DNA from: Helicoverpa zea
Lineage: Eukaryota; Arthropoda; Insecta; Lepidoptera; Noctuidae
DNA: 64,000 nucleotides
Direction: 5' to 3'
Assembly: GCF_022581195.2 (NCBI RefSeq)
Contig: NC_061480.1
Span: 7,030,892 to 7,094,891, forward strand
Both the position numbers and the translations under genes were made by a program. Below are positions 1-10,984 of this stretch, piece after piece; position 1 is the stretch's first letter, and every line of letters begins with the position of its first letter. The notes beneath the pieces are model-generated. The model did not search any database. It worked only from the letters and a program-made list of their open reading frames with translations, and had not been told where the DNA came from.

Positions 1-181
1 TACGAACTGTATCAAAGTGGAAAAAAGTGGAAAAAAGAAAAAGTTTTCTGACGTACCTATAGACTGCTTTAACTTATGATGAAAGAAATATATAAAGAAA
101 AACATTTAATAGGGGTACTCCAATATAAAAAAATATAAAAAATAATAAATCTTAAAATAAAAAATTAAATTAAATATAATC

Positions 182-859
182 TTATTTTATATTGTCACTA
201 TAAAATACGGGCTCCGAGCTATCGAATAGCTCATGAGCCCGGTGCATAAATGTTTGCAAAGCCTCCCACGGCGGAGAATCTTTATTAAGTTGCACTTTAA
301 GAGCAACGGCCGCCTTCTTCCACCGCTCCTCTCTCCGCGTCGAGGCTGCTTCTCCCTTGTGGTAGACTTTTACGTCTACGTAAAAGTCTCCTGTTAAGTC
401 AGCCGTCCGCCGCACTTTCCCGTTGGCGACTCGACTGACAAGGGACGATCCAAGGTCCCCGCACGATGTTGGGAGAAGCTCGCCGTCCTCTAACCCGAAG
501 AGGTCTGAGATGCGCTGCTTGTAGTTACTGAAACAAAATAAAACATATTATTTATAATATTTACGATAATAATACCTTGAAAGGAAACATAGGCTAGGTA
601 ACAGTAAACTTCCCTAAATATAACCAACTAAACGTGTTATATGAAAAACATATCGTATACAAACTCTAATGGACATAGCATACACGACAAGTAGTAGTAG
701 TAGTATAAAGACCAAGCAGTTTTAGTAAATTACCTTGATTTTGGTTCCGAAGGCGTGCAGCTCCCGGAAGCTTTGCGCTTCGATGTCTTCTTCTTAGGAG
801 GCTGCACGTTTTTTTCGATTACAGCTGCTGGGCGCTGGTATTCAACTTCGGAGTCAGAC
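182..859 (-). CDS. Repeat-borne two-exon gene, copy A, unknown function
   Basis: Two coding exons can be read on the minus strand. An upstream exon at 859-734 encodes an acidic-then-basic stretch beginning SDSEVEYQ, and a downstream exon at 527-182 ends in a stop. Both have AG acceptors and the upstream exon has a GTAA donor, so this looks like the 3' part of a spliced gene. The downstream exon encodes a roughly 115-residue domain (SDLFGLEDGELLP, then RRTADLTGDFYVDVKVY, then PPWEALQTF) that I do not recognise. A second, more decayed copy lies at 36857-38395 with the same exon borders, so this is a repeated, probably mobile, gene. In that copy a BESS-like segment follows downstream. The copy here has no frameshift in the two exons. 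The 5' end of the gene was not found. Confidence 0.5.
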
Positions 860-917
860 CTGAAATCAAACATACAAAGATTAATTTTATATTAACACAA
901 TTACAATTAAGAAGGCT

Positions 918-921
918 AGAG

Positions 922-957
<36 letters not shown>
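918..957 (+). repeat. Poly-A run
   Basis: An almost pure run of about 38 A residues. It could be the tail of a retroposed sequence or simple slippage. No target-site duplication was identified around it. Confidence 0.9.
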
Positions 958-959
<2 letters not shown>

Positions 960-2266
960 GAAAAAAAATAAGTAGTAGGTAATTACTTACATTTTATGAA
1001 GAGAGATTCACGTAGATTCACGTAGAACAGAAGGTAAGCGATGATGATCACTTGAATACTGGAGCGAATGTGATTTTTTGATAAAATCTATTGGTTTATA
1101 TACATAAAAAATGCCATTTCAGCAAGATTTTGTTAATCACAAAATAAAACCTTAAGTAATATGTATTACAGTTGTATGATCAATTTATGTCGCTTACGTG
1201 AAAATAAATCGTATTGGTTGCCCGATCAATACAGTCAAATTGCAATTTTATCGTGAGAAATGAAATATAAAACCAGCATCGTGTCGGTACCAACAAAGGT
1301 GAAACCGACAGGTATCTGCTTATGATTGATAAAATACGTATTATAATAAAAGTATGTAAGTTCGTTTGTTTATTAAACTCTAATATACAAATTAACATGA
1401 AAAAATATATGTTTATTTAAAGACACGAATTAAGGCATGGTAAAGAATCCTGAAACATTTTTGCGCATAACTAACCATGCAAACGAATTGAAATAAAATA
1501 AAAATACTTTAAAACAATGCAACAGTTATACTCAAAATTGATAGAACTTTTTTATAAAATATTTCATACAACGAAAGTCGCATCAAAAATTTAGTTTTCA
1601 ACGATGCCTCATGCTGCTGGTGAACTCAAAATTAAAACTAAAAACCAAATGACTAGAACATTTTTTATAAAACATTTTATGTAACGGAAGTCGGATCAAA
1701 GAAAAAAAGACAATTAAATTCAGCACTTATATTAAGAATCGTCTTAAAGCAATTCTTAAACTAGAACTAACAACTGGTTATGAAAAAACATGATACCACA
1801 AACAAAGTAATGTCAGCAATGTAGGAGTATTTATCGCTAATAGAATCTTGTATCTATTTTAGCAGCATCCTTCTGTTTGAACTATAATACTCGTAGGGAA
1901 TCATAATAAAAGTCAAATTTTAATTACAGACTGCAACATACAAGGCGGTCCTCTTTCTTGTAATCTGATTGCATTATATGTCCATGGGAATTACTCACAC
2001 CCCCCAGCATGCAATAAAGTTCTAACACTGCAACTTATTGCATGATGCAATTCTGCAGTTTTGCAAATGTTTAGGGTTCATTTACACTTTCACATCGACT
2101 GCTTAGTAAGATCGTTTCCGACTTCATCGTCAGGCGATTTATGTAAGAGTACGCTGCACCGGTTTACCGTTGTCACGCCGGATGGTGCATGCACGGTTTT
2201 GACGACGGTAAGTGTAAAAGCACTATAACCTATTCCAACACATCATGTGATTTAATCTTATTTGTT
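960..2266. other. No gene seen; AT-rich, one weak inverted repeat
   Basis: No open frame here looks coding. Around 2083-2215 a weak inverted repeat (about 9 bp, TTTACACTT) brackets a GC-richer core, which could be the ends of a small non-autonomous element. The match is too short to call. Confidence 0.4.
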
Positions 2267-3280
2267 AAAGTATAATGTTAGGTAGGGTCGTCTGTGTGAA
2301 TAAATTAAGTTAAAATTTGGATGTCCTTGAGCTAATCTAGTCACAGAAAATAGAATGTGTGTGCTTTTGGGTATGCGCTATTTCTTATTCTTGTGGAGAG
2401 ACATGAGACAATCTGTCCCAAATTTTAGCTTAATATTTATGGTATCCTAAAGTTCAGATATCCTCGAGCCAATCTGACCGCAGAAAACAGAGTAAGTGTG
2501 TAATCGTGGTAACACACAATCTCTAATTTTGTGGAGAGATATGAGACAATCTGTCCTGAATTTTAGGCTATCTGTTCCTACAGTGGCCGTCGTTGTTTGT
2601 CAATAAAGTATAATGTTAGGTAGGGTCGTCTGTGTGAATGAATTAAGTTAAAATTCGGATGTCCTCGAGCTAATCTGGTCACAGAAAATAGAATGTGTGT
2701 GCTTTTGGGTATGCGCTATTTCTTATTCTTGTGGAGAGACATGAGACAATCTGTCCCAAATTTTAGCTTAATATTTATGGTATCCTAAAGTTCAGATATC
2801 CTCGAGCCAATCTGGCCGCAGAAAACAGAGTAAGTGTGTAATCGTGGTAACGCACAATCTCTAATTTTGTGGAGAGATATGAGACAATCTGTCCTGAATT
2901 TTAGGCTATCTGTTCCTACAGTGACCGTCGTTGTTTGTCAATAAAGTATAATGTTAGGTAGGGTCGTCTGTGTGAATGAATTAAGTTAAAATTCGGATGT
3001 CTTCGAGCTAATCTGGTCACAGAAAATAGAATGTGTGTGCTTTTGGGTATGCGCTATTTCTTATTCTTGTGGAGAGACATGCGACAATCTGTCCCAAATT
3101 TTAGCTTAATATTTATGGTATCCTAAAGTTCAGATATCCTCGAGCCAATCTGGCCGCAGAAAACAGAGTAAGTGTGTAACCGTGGTAACGCACAATCTCT
3201 AATTTTGTGGAGAGATATGAGACAAACTGTCCTGAATTTTAGGCTATCTGTTCCTACAGTGACCGTCGTTGTTTGTTAAC
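2267..3280 (+). repeat. Three copies of a 338-bp higher-order tandem repeat
   Basis: The phrase AAAGTATAATGTTAGGTAGG recurs at 2267, 2605 and 2943, exactly 338 bp apart, and whole units differ at only a few positions. Each unit is itself two diverged halves offset by 137 bp: GATGTCCT...GGAGAGACATGAGACAATCTG and GATATCCT...GGAGAGATATGAGACAATCTG. This is the arrangement of a satellite with higher-order units. No coding frame runs through it. Confidence 0.9.
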
Positions 3281-3437
3281 TTGCAAGTAAAGTGTATGTG
3301 AACTGAAACAGTGAAGTGGCGCCTAATCCGTTTGCTAATCGATAGCTGTTCAAACAGTGACATTTGTTGTTTGTTAACTTGTGTGTATGTGAACTGAAAC
3401 AGTGGAGTGGCACCTAATCCGTTTGCTGATCGAAACA
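3271..3437 (+). repeat. Two copies of a shorter tandem repeat next to the 338-bp array
   Basis: Immediately after the third 338-bp unit, GTTTGTTAACTTG followed by GTGTATGTGAACTGAAACAG occurs twice, about 99 bp apart. The end of each unit shares the CAGTGAC...GTTGTTTGT motif with the end of the 338-bp unit, so the two arrays appear related. Confidence 0.75.
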
Positions 3438-3450
3438 GGTAATCCATTTA

Positions 3451-3539
3451 TATTATTGGGCATTCTACTCCACCGAGAGTGACTGAGGCGAACGGAGTGA
3501 GCCGGAGGAACGGCAGGTGGAGTAGAATGCCCAATAATA
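3451..3539. repeat. 24-bp perfect inverted repeat (hairpin)
   Basis: The 24 bases at 3451-3474 (TATTATTGGGCATTCTACTC, then CACC) are exactly repeated in inverted orientation at 3516-3539. They enclose a 41-base GC-rich, purine-rich loop. It sits just downstream of the tandem arrays. It could be an element terminus or a recombination or replication structure; no protein-coding context decides this. Confidence 0.9.
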
Positions 3540-3624
3540 CCCTACTTTTTATTTACGGTTGATCGTAAGGGCAACACGAAAATTTTGTGTAAAAATCTGT
3601 AACACTTAGGACTTTGTTTCATTA

Positions 3625-3830
3625 TAGACAATTTTTTTTTCTTCCTCAGTAAAGCATCGCCCTTTTTTACTTTTTGAGCATAAATTAATTTGCATTTTCA
3701 TAATTGTTTTTGCAAATGGATTCATTTCCTTGGTTAATTCTTCAAAGGGCTTGTCCTTGCTAAATTTTAAAGCTCTTCGAGCTCTCTTCAGGAAGTTAGC
3801 CTCATCTTTGGCTTTCTGGTACTATTTATA
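3625..3830 (-). pseudogene. P-element/THAP9-like transposase fragment
   Basis: A continuous minus-strand frame of about 60 codons reads ANFLKRARRALKFSKDKPFE, then MNPFAKTIMKMQI, then KGRCFTEEEK. The (K/R)GRRxTxEEK motif after a KMQI helix is characteristic of the region following the THAP/coiled-coil part of P-element and THAP9 transposases. Only this segment survives; the RNase H-like catalytic part is absent nearby. The fragment is bounded by a stop at both ends. Confidence 0.55.
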
Positions 3831-4189
3831 TACAATTTTACCAGCTCGTGTCAAAACACTTAACACACTTAACACTTAGGATTTGCATAAAAATGCACAT
3901 CGCCATCTATGTTGACATAATGGAACTAAAATACTTAAACTAACATAGAATATTGCACATACCTATATTAATGTGACGTGTCAAATGTTTCCGTTTTGCA
4001 TATGTATGGTCAAGTGTCACTTTCGGCAGTAAGTATGATCGGTCTGTGGATTCACATCCTCTGAAAATAAAAGGTAAATATTCATTATGGTCAAAGCACT
4101 TGGTTCCAGCAACATTTTTGTTACTCATCAACAATGTTTATCAAATTTTTCTAAATAAAAGTTAAAAGAATAGCTATTTAACATTAAAG

Positions 4190-4770
4190 AATAAATATAC
4201 CAACCATTTTGAGTGTTCCTTTTGAAATCTCTGCACTATACGGTAGGAAAAGTCGATCCTACGAGACGAGATTTCTGTGTGACAAACCGCTTTTCAAAGT
4301 GTTTTGAACACCGAACAACTTCGAAAGCTGCTCTTGCGTTAGTGTAGAATCTTTAAGCAATTTATCAATCAATTTCCATCGTTTCTTCAAGTTAACTTCT
4401 GGTTCTGCTTCGATGTTCTTGGAGCTGAAATTATGCACGACTTGTTATAGTCTCCTTCGTTTGACATATATCTTTGTACTCGTCATAGCGTTTAGGTGAA
4501 TGTGAGAACCAGTTATATGTTTCTCTAATAAGAAACTATATTCCGCGGCAACGTGTGCTCTGATGCATGTGACACAGCTAGTTGAAGTGAATGGCAAACA
4601 CATCTAACTAGAATTAAGTTGGGCAAGCCATACTCCGTTTTTCATATAGTATGTACGCTATTATGGATACCCGTCATGACAGAGGCATTATCCACCCCAA
4701 CTCCAATTATTTTTTTTATAGGCAAACTTTGTTCTTCTAAACAGTTGACTAAGCATAAGCGTTGAACTCG
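4190..4770 (-). pseudogene. hAT transposase relic (DUF4371-like), with an unplaced fragment
   Basis: The minus strand reads IIGVGVDNASVMTGIHNSV, the catalytic-core motif of hAT transposases of the DUF4371 group. Further downstream, after stops, it reads RETYNWFSHSPKRYDEYK, another conserved hAT block. From about 4430 to 4195 a further frame (KKRWKLIDKLLKDSTLTQEQ) continues on the same strand; I do not recognise it. Frame breaks make the gene clearly dead. The upstream end at about 4770 is abutted by a GC-rich insert (4770-4905) of unknown nature. Confidence 0.6.
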
Positions 4771-4904
4771 AGCATCCGTGGCTTTATGTGGCTCGCGCGC
4801 AAAGTGGCGTGATACACGGCGGGCTAGGGAGCGCGTACCGCGCTTCGCCAGCATTTTGCCCCGCCGCTCGACTGTGTTGCCAGGCGGTGCAGGCCGTAAC
4901 AAAA

Positions 4905-5979
4905 TATATTTTTTACCTAGCAGATAATACTGTCCAATTCTAGACTCATGTAGCCTGCGCAGTTCGTCTTAAATGACAGAACTATTGAATATGAATTGAT
5001 CGTGCACTCTACCAGGATAATTTGCATTCACATTTAGTATTTTGCACTCGGCATCTGCAATCTAAAACTGAAGTTATAACTAATTGTATATATTTTAAAA
5101 GTTAAATGATGGTTGAGTGTCACTATAAAAATTCAAAATTTGTCTCTTACTTTTTAATTTACTCTGCAGTAAGGAACCAATTTAATGGTAGTTTTTTTTT
5201 TACCAACTGAACATTGATGGATGTTATGCCATGTCTATTTTTGAATTGGGCTTGATGTGGCTTTGGAGGTGGAAATAGCTTCACATGGGTGCAGTCAATT
5301 GCTCCCAATACATCAGGAAGGCCAAACTTTGTAAGGTAGCCAGATGTTACCGTCTGCCTTCCTGTTTGGGAACACTATCCACTGTGGTTTCAATCTGGAA
5401 TAAATAACACATTCAATATTCACTCAAATTGTTGACACACCCCTATTTATAACATGCCACTCAGACTATACATATATTATATTGGTATTATTACCTTGTA
5501 TTTGCAACAACAAATTGTTTTAAAAATTTGCTGACGGTGGTTTGGCCAATCGAGAAATTTTGCTCGTTACCAGTGCCTCGTTGGTAATGTCCTGAAAGCA
5601 GGACTTTAACCTAACAAAGAACCTGCAATAATTGGGCATTGTTAATCTTTAATAATCTTAGAAGCATATCTTTCTATAATTTAACCTGAGGACGAAAGCT
5701 TTGTCATATTTTTAGTCGATAAAAATTGGAAAGCATAACGTAGTAGGTACTTACTTTGATCAGAACAGGCAGACTCTGAGATGTCCTAGCAGACAGATCC
5801 TCACCCAATTCCTGGCACAAATACTGCACCATCTCCTTCGACATTTTATAATTCTGAACAAACTCGTTGTCCGGAAGGTCGAGAGCCCCGCTTAACGCTC
5901 GTATAGCGTTTCTCTCTGCTTTACGCTCATTTTTATCAGCATAAAAGCTGATCATATGACGACGGTAGGACCCCGGCAT
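4905..5979 (-). pseudogene. PIF/Harbinger transposase relic
   Basis: Minus-strand pieces in order match a HARBI1-like transposase. The N-terminal helical part is LPDNEFVQNYKMSKEMVQYL. Then come NFSIGQTTVSKFLKQFV (the HTH region), FGLPDVLGAIDCTH (first catalytic Asp) and NVNANYPGRVHDQFIFNSSV (the conserved HD block), followed by YYLLG. At least two frameshifts and several stops separate the pieces, and the region after GD is missing. The ATG at 5979 lies just after the stop of the neighbouring relic, so the 5' end is probably truncated. Confidence 0.8.
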
Positions 5980-5991
5980 ACTTTTTACTTT

Positions 5992-6768
5992 TTACTCCCA
6001 AATGTCAAAAGTAGAAAAAATATAGTCGTCATGTTCAACGCGACAATTTCGTCTGTTTGTATTGGTGTCCATTAGTTTATTTTCCACAATGAGTGCGTAC
6101 TCCTGCATTATTTCGAGGAACAGATGCTTAAAATGAGAAGCAGGTGTATTAATCTTCCCGGCATTATCCACCAAACATTTCGGCAACGAATTACGTATAA
6201 TAGATGTTGTCGTGTCATTAGCCCGTAAACTGTGGCTCTTCGATGCCAAGGGAAAATGCACTATGCAGAGTTTTCCCGTCCATAAGCCGCGCTGCAACTC
6301 CTGTAGGTGCAGTGATTTCTACAAAACTTGCATGCAATCATTGTCGACTGTGATCCATTTTACAAGATCAATGTCCCATCGATCTTTAAACGATTTCATA
6401 ACCGAAATGTCTAGCGTAATATATGGCTTGTATGTACCTGGAAATGCATCAGGGTAAGTCCATTCCTCCCACATATGAATTTTCCTTTGAAGACTGAGGG
6501 GAGGTTTTTTTCCTCCAATCGCACTTGCAATACGACGGTGTTCTAGTAACACCCTAGTGTTATCCGTCGTATTATCTCCCCGAGGTGTTGCTATAACTCT
6601 CATTGCTGCGTGCCCTTTAAGATCTACAATTTTGGTTTTCGAAGGGTCTTTTGAAAAACTGCTCTCATCTAAGTTCCAGATTACATTACGCTTGTCTGCT
6701 AAACCTAATTCCATTATAGTTGTTTTGAGTAAATCAAAGTACCTACTCATAAACCACAATTGGATCAA
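5992..6768 (-). pseudogene. pogo/Tigger-like transposase relic joined to unknown sequence
   Basis: Residues from 6768 down read WNLDESSFSKDPSKTKIV, then RGDNTT, GGKKPPL and WEEWTYPDAFPGT. These are the motifs around the first catalytic Asp in pogo/Tigger (DDE_1) transposases. After PGT the similarity stops abruptly; the frame goes on to 6319 and then to 5992 with sequence I cannot assign (DLVKWITVDND, LWTGKLCIVHF). This looks like a chimera made by deletion or insertion. The C-terminal catalytic residues of pogo are absent. Confidence 0.6.
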
Positions 6769-7037
6769 CCGCTGTTAAAGAGCATAAACTGTAGAATTGA
6801 TGTATGTGTGTCTGACGATGCGTATGCACATGCATCTTTCCATTGTATATGTTATAGGCAATGTGTATAATGTAGGCATTCTATGCATTTCCTAGGCATT
6901 GTATAGAATGTCGGGATCGCGGACGTCTATGCAATGTGTGAAATGATATTGAATGTTCAAACTATTTTACACTTTACCTAGGAAATGGTGGCACGGTTCA
7001 TAAAGCTCAATATCATGTCGGGTTATATTCTTGTATA

Positions 7038-7430
7038 TTAAAACATGAATAATATGAAATTTAACGCCAATGTTTTGATTAATTCCTCATTTTGAATCTT
7101 CAATTCTGAGAACTTAGGATAATCAGCTTGAAACATGCAATTAAACTCATTAAACTCATTCCAAGAGCGTCGTCTACAAAATGCATTTGACTTTTTATCA
7201 AAGGGTTTTCTAAGGTTTGGAGAGTGTGGCGGTTTGCATGTGTTGAATCTTCGAAGTTTAATAATCTCCAGTAGCTCTTCAATGGAAAATTTTGTCGGGA
7301 CATTTTCTATTAAAACAGCTAGTTTTTCTTCTGGCACGTACGTCCGAGGTTTAGTAAGTGTATATTCACCACAACATCGACGTTCTTCAAGTGTAGATTA
7401 TAGTAAAGACAAAGCATTTAAATATTTCTA
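7038..7430 (-). pseudogene. Unassigned coding-like stretch
   Basis: An open minus-strand frame of about 100 codons with ordinary composition (PEEKLAVLIENVPTKFSIEE). It lies between the pogo relic and a BESS-like fragment on the same strand and may be part of either. No family was recognised. Confidence 0.25.
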
Positions 7431-7852
7431 AGTTCATGTTTGTGGTTGCTGTGAAATGTTGGTGGGGCAGAAGTAAGCGGCAAAAATATAGTTTGTGTTG
7501 TAGGTCCTTCAACAATCTGTGCACATGTATGTTGCCCAGTCGATATTATCTCTTGTTGGATGATCTGTGGCTTTTTTCTTGCTGAAGAAGTAGCCGGCAC
7601 CAGTGTTGAAATTGGTGACTGCATCGGTAAGGTTGTAGATGAAGAAGAGGAATATGTATAATATGATTGCGGAGATGGCCTAGGCGTAAATGACATATTA
7701 TGCGACCTTGATCCAGAATAATAAATTGGTGTTTCGGATGGACAAAAAGATTTGTCTTTCTGCAAAATATTCATAATTTCTATCCTAGCAAAATGTTTTT
7801 GATCATCATTAAGTTTGCGTAAAATGTTACCATGATGTACCAATGGGTACAA
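7418..7852 (-). pseudogene. BESS-like C-terminal fragment of a DNA-binding protein
   Basis: The frame begins LRKLNDDQKHFARIEIMNIL, which fits the BESS motif found at the C-terminus of MADF-BESS proteins (hydrophobic helix, then L-x2-DQK-x6-I-x2-IL). A Ser/Pro/Thr-rich tail of about 100 residues follows. Such proteins are often encoded by, or derived from, Harbinger-type elements as the Myb-like partner. The upstream DNA-binding domain was not found in frame. A similar BESS segment lies at 37060-37190. Confidence 0.45.
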
Positions 7853-8866
7853 TCATTTGTGAAGTTTGTCTTCATCATATTCGCATGTATTCTGATGTGT
7901 ATTAAAAAAAAATTGTTCATAATCATCATTACATTTTGGGTTTTGGAAGCCTAACAGATGGGTCAAATTCGGGAATCATATTTTGATTAGAATTAGGTTT
8001 AACAACTGATTGTAACAATTGAGAAAAGTCTTTTAAAAGACATTGACCATCCATGTATGGGAGTTGGGCCAAGTGCTGCCCAGAATGAACACTTAGTGCA
8101 TTATGTACTTTAGGCTAACACTAGTCTGTAAACGAAAGCTCATCAAAATCTATTCCAGGAGATATGAGAAAAAAATATTTTTGTTAAGATTTTTTATTGG
8201 TGAAGAATAACATCCAATGGTACGTACCGCAGAAATTATTTTAAACAATAACTCACATTATTATTAAAATCAAGTATTTCATGATTTCTGACATTCAGAA
8301 TTGATTTACATTAATAATATTCACAGTTATCTACTTGACATTTGGTGGTGCAGTGCTGGTACACCACCGGTGGGCCACGAAAGACCGTAGCGGGTGCGGG
8401 AAAATAACTTGGGTCGGTGATTAGGGGAACCGAGGCACAGTATAAGTGAAGCTAAAAGGTTTTGGTGTAAGGAAAGGGGACTTACATGTGCTGGATGGCG
8501 GACGCGCACGTTGTCGCAGGTCTGCGATGCTGTTTCCTCTACGCGTAGGTTAGATACACTGTCACTCGTTCTTGAGTGCCGGCTACACTAACACTGATTT
8601 ATGCGGTTTTGAGATGAAGCGGTGCGGTTAGAATTTTATTTTCACATAAAAATGCGGAGCGGTGTTGCGGTGATTTGAAAAGTTTTTGGAACACAACGGC
8701 GGGAGCGTTGCGGCGCTAGACGCGCCGAGAGTTGGTGCGCGCGGCGCATCTTCCTTCTCTTTCTGGTATATTGTAGCGGGATAGGAGGGAAAGGGAAGGA
8801 AAGCCAACTCATACTGTGCGGTTGCGGAAGTATAAAATGTTAGAAAAGATGCGTTCGGAAATTGAT
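7853..8866. other. No gene supported; GC-rich block at 8340-8830
   Basis: The first part is AT-rich with scattered short frames. From about 8340 to 8830 the base composition turns GC-rich, with repeated GCGGTGCGG-like words. This may be the 5' region of the adjoining retroelement or a separate insertion. I see no protein motif. Confidence 0.35.
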
Positions 8867-9334
8867 TCAGAAATAAAATAGTTCAGTGAGCCATGGCGAT
8901 GGCAGATGCCTAACTCTAACAGCTCGTATGGGAGCGTGAACGTCATACAGCGCAATTAAATTTTGCGAAAACAGTTCCACTTTTTCATCCATAGACTCAG
9001 AAACAAAAAGCATACACCAGTCAATGTTAGCAGCATCCTCAAGGAGATTTTCAAGATCCATGCCACCAAAATTACACTGCAGAAGGACTCTTGACTTTGC
9101 CTTCGGGGGACGAATTTTATAAGAAAGGAAAATTAGATCATGATAAGAGAAGGCATCAGATGAACACTGCCCATGTTTGGTAACATGGTCAGGAGAAGAA
9201 ACGAAAATTAGGTCAAGAAGTGAAGGAGTAGAATGTGGAAAGTGATGTGTTGCATTCAAAGGAAGTATAGAATCCAATCTTATTGCGCGAACGGGCCCTA
9301 GCCAGTCTAGTGCGAAGGGTGTAGAGATACCCAA
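8867..9334 (-). pseudogene. Non-LTR retrotransposon endonuclease fragment (CR1/Jockey-like)
   Basis: A single 155-codon frame encodes HFPHSTPSLLDLIFVSS, then SYHDLIFLSYKI, then LYDVHAPIRAVRVRHLPSPW. These are the C-terminal half of an apurinic-type endonuclease (the SLLDL and SxHD motifs) and the linker to the reverse transcriptase of CR1/Jockey-type elements. The reverse transcriptase is absent; the frame ends at the border with the BEL/Pao relic. It is clearly a truncated piece. Confidence 0.75.
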
Positions 9335-10980
9335 CCGAAACTAGGTGTAGCTGTGAAAGCAAACCAGATGCAAGGCACAACTAGGAGATCCCCCAAGGCC
9401 GTAATCTGAGCTCTCGTCCAATTGACTGCCTTGCCCTGAAGGGGTTCGGCGGGTGTGATTGGGTCAATACCCTCTCGGCTTCGTTGGCACCGTAAGGTTT
9501 CAACCGAGAACCACGAAACTGTGGCTTTTACCCAGAAGGGGTCAAGTGAATTTACTTGACACAAACGTTTAGAGAAACGGGATAATCGTCCGCCGCTTTG
9601 AAAAAAGCAGCTTTGGATTGGTATATTTGTAGTCGTAAACGAGCGAGCGCAGAGCGACACGTCCGTGCACCGCTGTAGGCTACGGTGTGTCCAGTCTATA
9701 GTATAAAGCGGGGTGATGCGGTGATCGCCGTCTAACACAGGCGGGCTCTTCACGCTTTTAGCGACTTTGTCGACAGCAACTATCTGGAGCCGGCTATCAT
9801 TAGCGACTGTTTTGTTGCTCTCGACACTGACTGTTTCTTGAGTGAATGCTTGTTGTTGCACGACACGAACGAGCAGCTTCTCTGCTTTACAAAATGTATA
9901 TAGCGTCCAGTGCTATATACTCGCGGGCGTCTTTCTGAGCGCGCGCGGTTATGCCAGGCGTGCGTGTTGCTCGCACCGCCTTCGACCAATCAGGATCGTT
10001 TTCTTGATTTTTCCTTGTTCGCTTGTAGAACGTTTTTTCTGTACGTTGTGTTCTACACCACGATATGAACTGTAGTACTCTCGCTGTGGCACGCAGTAAT
10101 CGTTCCCATTTTGAAAATCGAACGGGGTCGGGGACGATGTCTATTATGTTTGCTGCGCCTGCGTGTATTAGCGTGACTGTTTTTTCTTCGCCTGTTTGTT
10201 GACTATCAGCTGGTAGCTCTGTCGGCCATGTTGCTGTACCACTCGTGCTTCGTGTGAAAGTGCGTTGGCACGTCGCGGGTTGCGGTGTCTGCTATGTTAC
10301 TCTTGGTAGGCACGTAACGCCACTCTTCGACTTTACTATTCTTTTCTATGGCGGCCAGACGATGTGCGACGAATGGTTTGCACGATCGAGCTTTCAGAGC
10401 GGGATTCTTGTCTATTTTCTTCTATATAGATACAAGTCTATTCATCGCAGTCGCGTAGCTGTCTGTATCTGTATATCGTCGCTTTTCCATAACAACGCAG
10501 TCTGGAGACGTCCGTCTTGTAACTGTACTATGCTGCGTTGTAGTATGTCTTCTGCCCTCTTCTCTGGGTCAGAAGCTGGTCGACACGGGTTGATTATGAG
10601 CGACTCGAGTGCGAAGTATTCACGAAGCTGCTTGTCTATATTTTCCTCGCCGTTATTCAATTGGTTGACGTAGTGTTCTTGCTCTCCCAGCGTTCCAGTG
10701 CGAGCGCCGTGCAGCACCCCGCCCAGTGGAGTTAACGATACTATCGGCTGATGCTGTGGCCCTCTTCTTATGTCTGTAACTAGGAGCAGATGCCAGTTGT
10801 CTTGCCCGATGATAATCTTCGGCGTCCCTGCGTTGTACGTCAGCTGATCCGCCAGATCGAACAAGTGTTTGCAGTCGGCGATGTCATCTGTACTGATTGA
10901 CTGCGGCGACAAATGCAGGCGTGGTGTAGTGCGCGCCCTGAACGGTATTTTCTTACTATGGCAGGTCGACAGTGTGAGGT
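9335..10980 (-). pseudogene. BEL/Pao retrotransposon pol relic with internal deletion
   Basis: From about 10980 down, the minus strand encodes the protease-linker region of BEL/Pao pol: KIIIGQDNWHLLLVTDIRRG, LGGVLHGA, EYFALESLIINPCRP and DGRLQTALLWKSDD. After 10442 the frame jumps to YKPFVAHRLAAIEKNSKVEE, WRYVPTKSNIADTATRDVP, which is the end of the RNase H region. The reverse transcriptase core between them is missing. Below 9790, VLDGDHRIT resembles the start of the integrase. Frameshifts continue to 9335. No LTRs were identified. The element has lost its core and cannot be autonomous. Confidence 0.8.
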
Positions 10981-10984
10981 CGAC

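Noticed and set aside
2083..2215. Small inverted-repeat element
   Set aside because: Only about 9 matching bases at each end and no target duplication; kept as a remark only.
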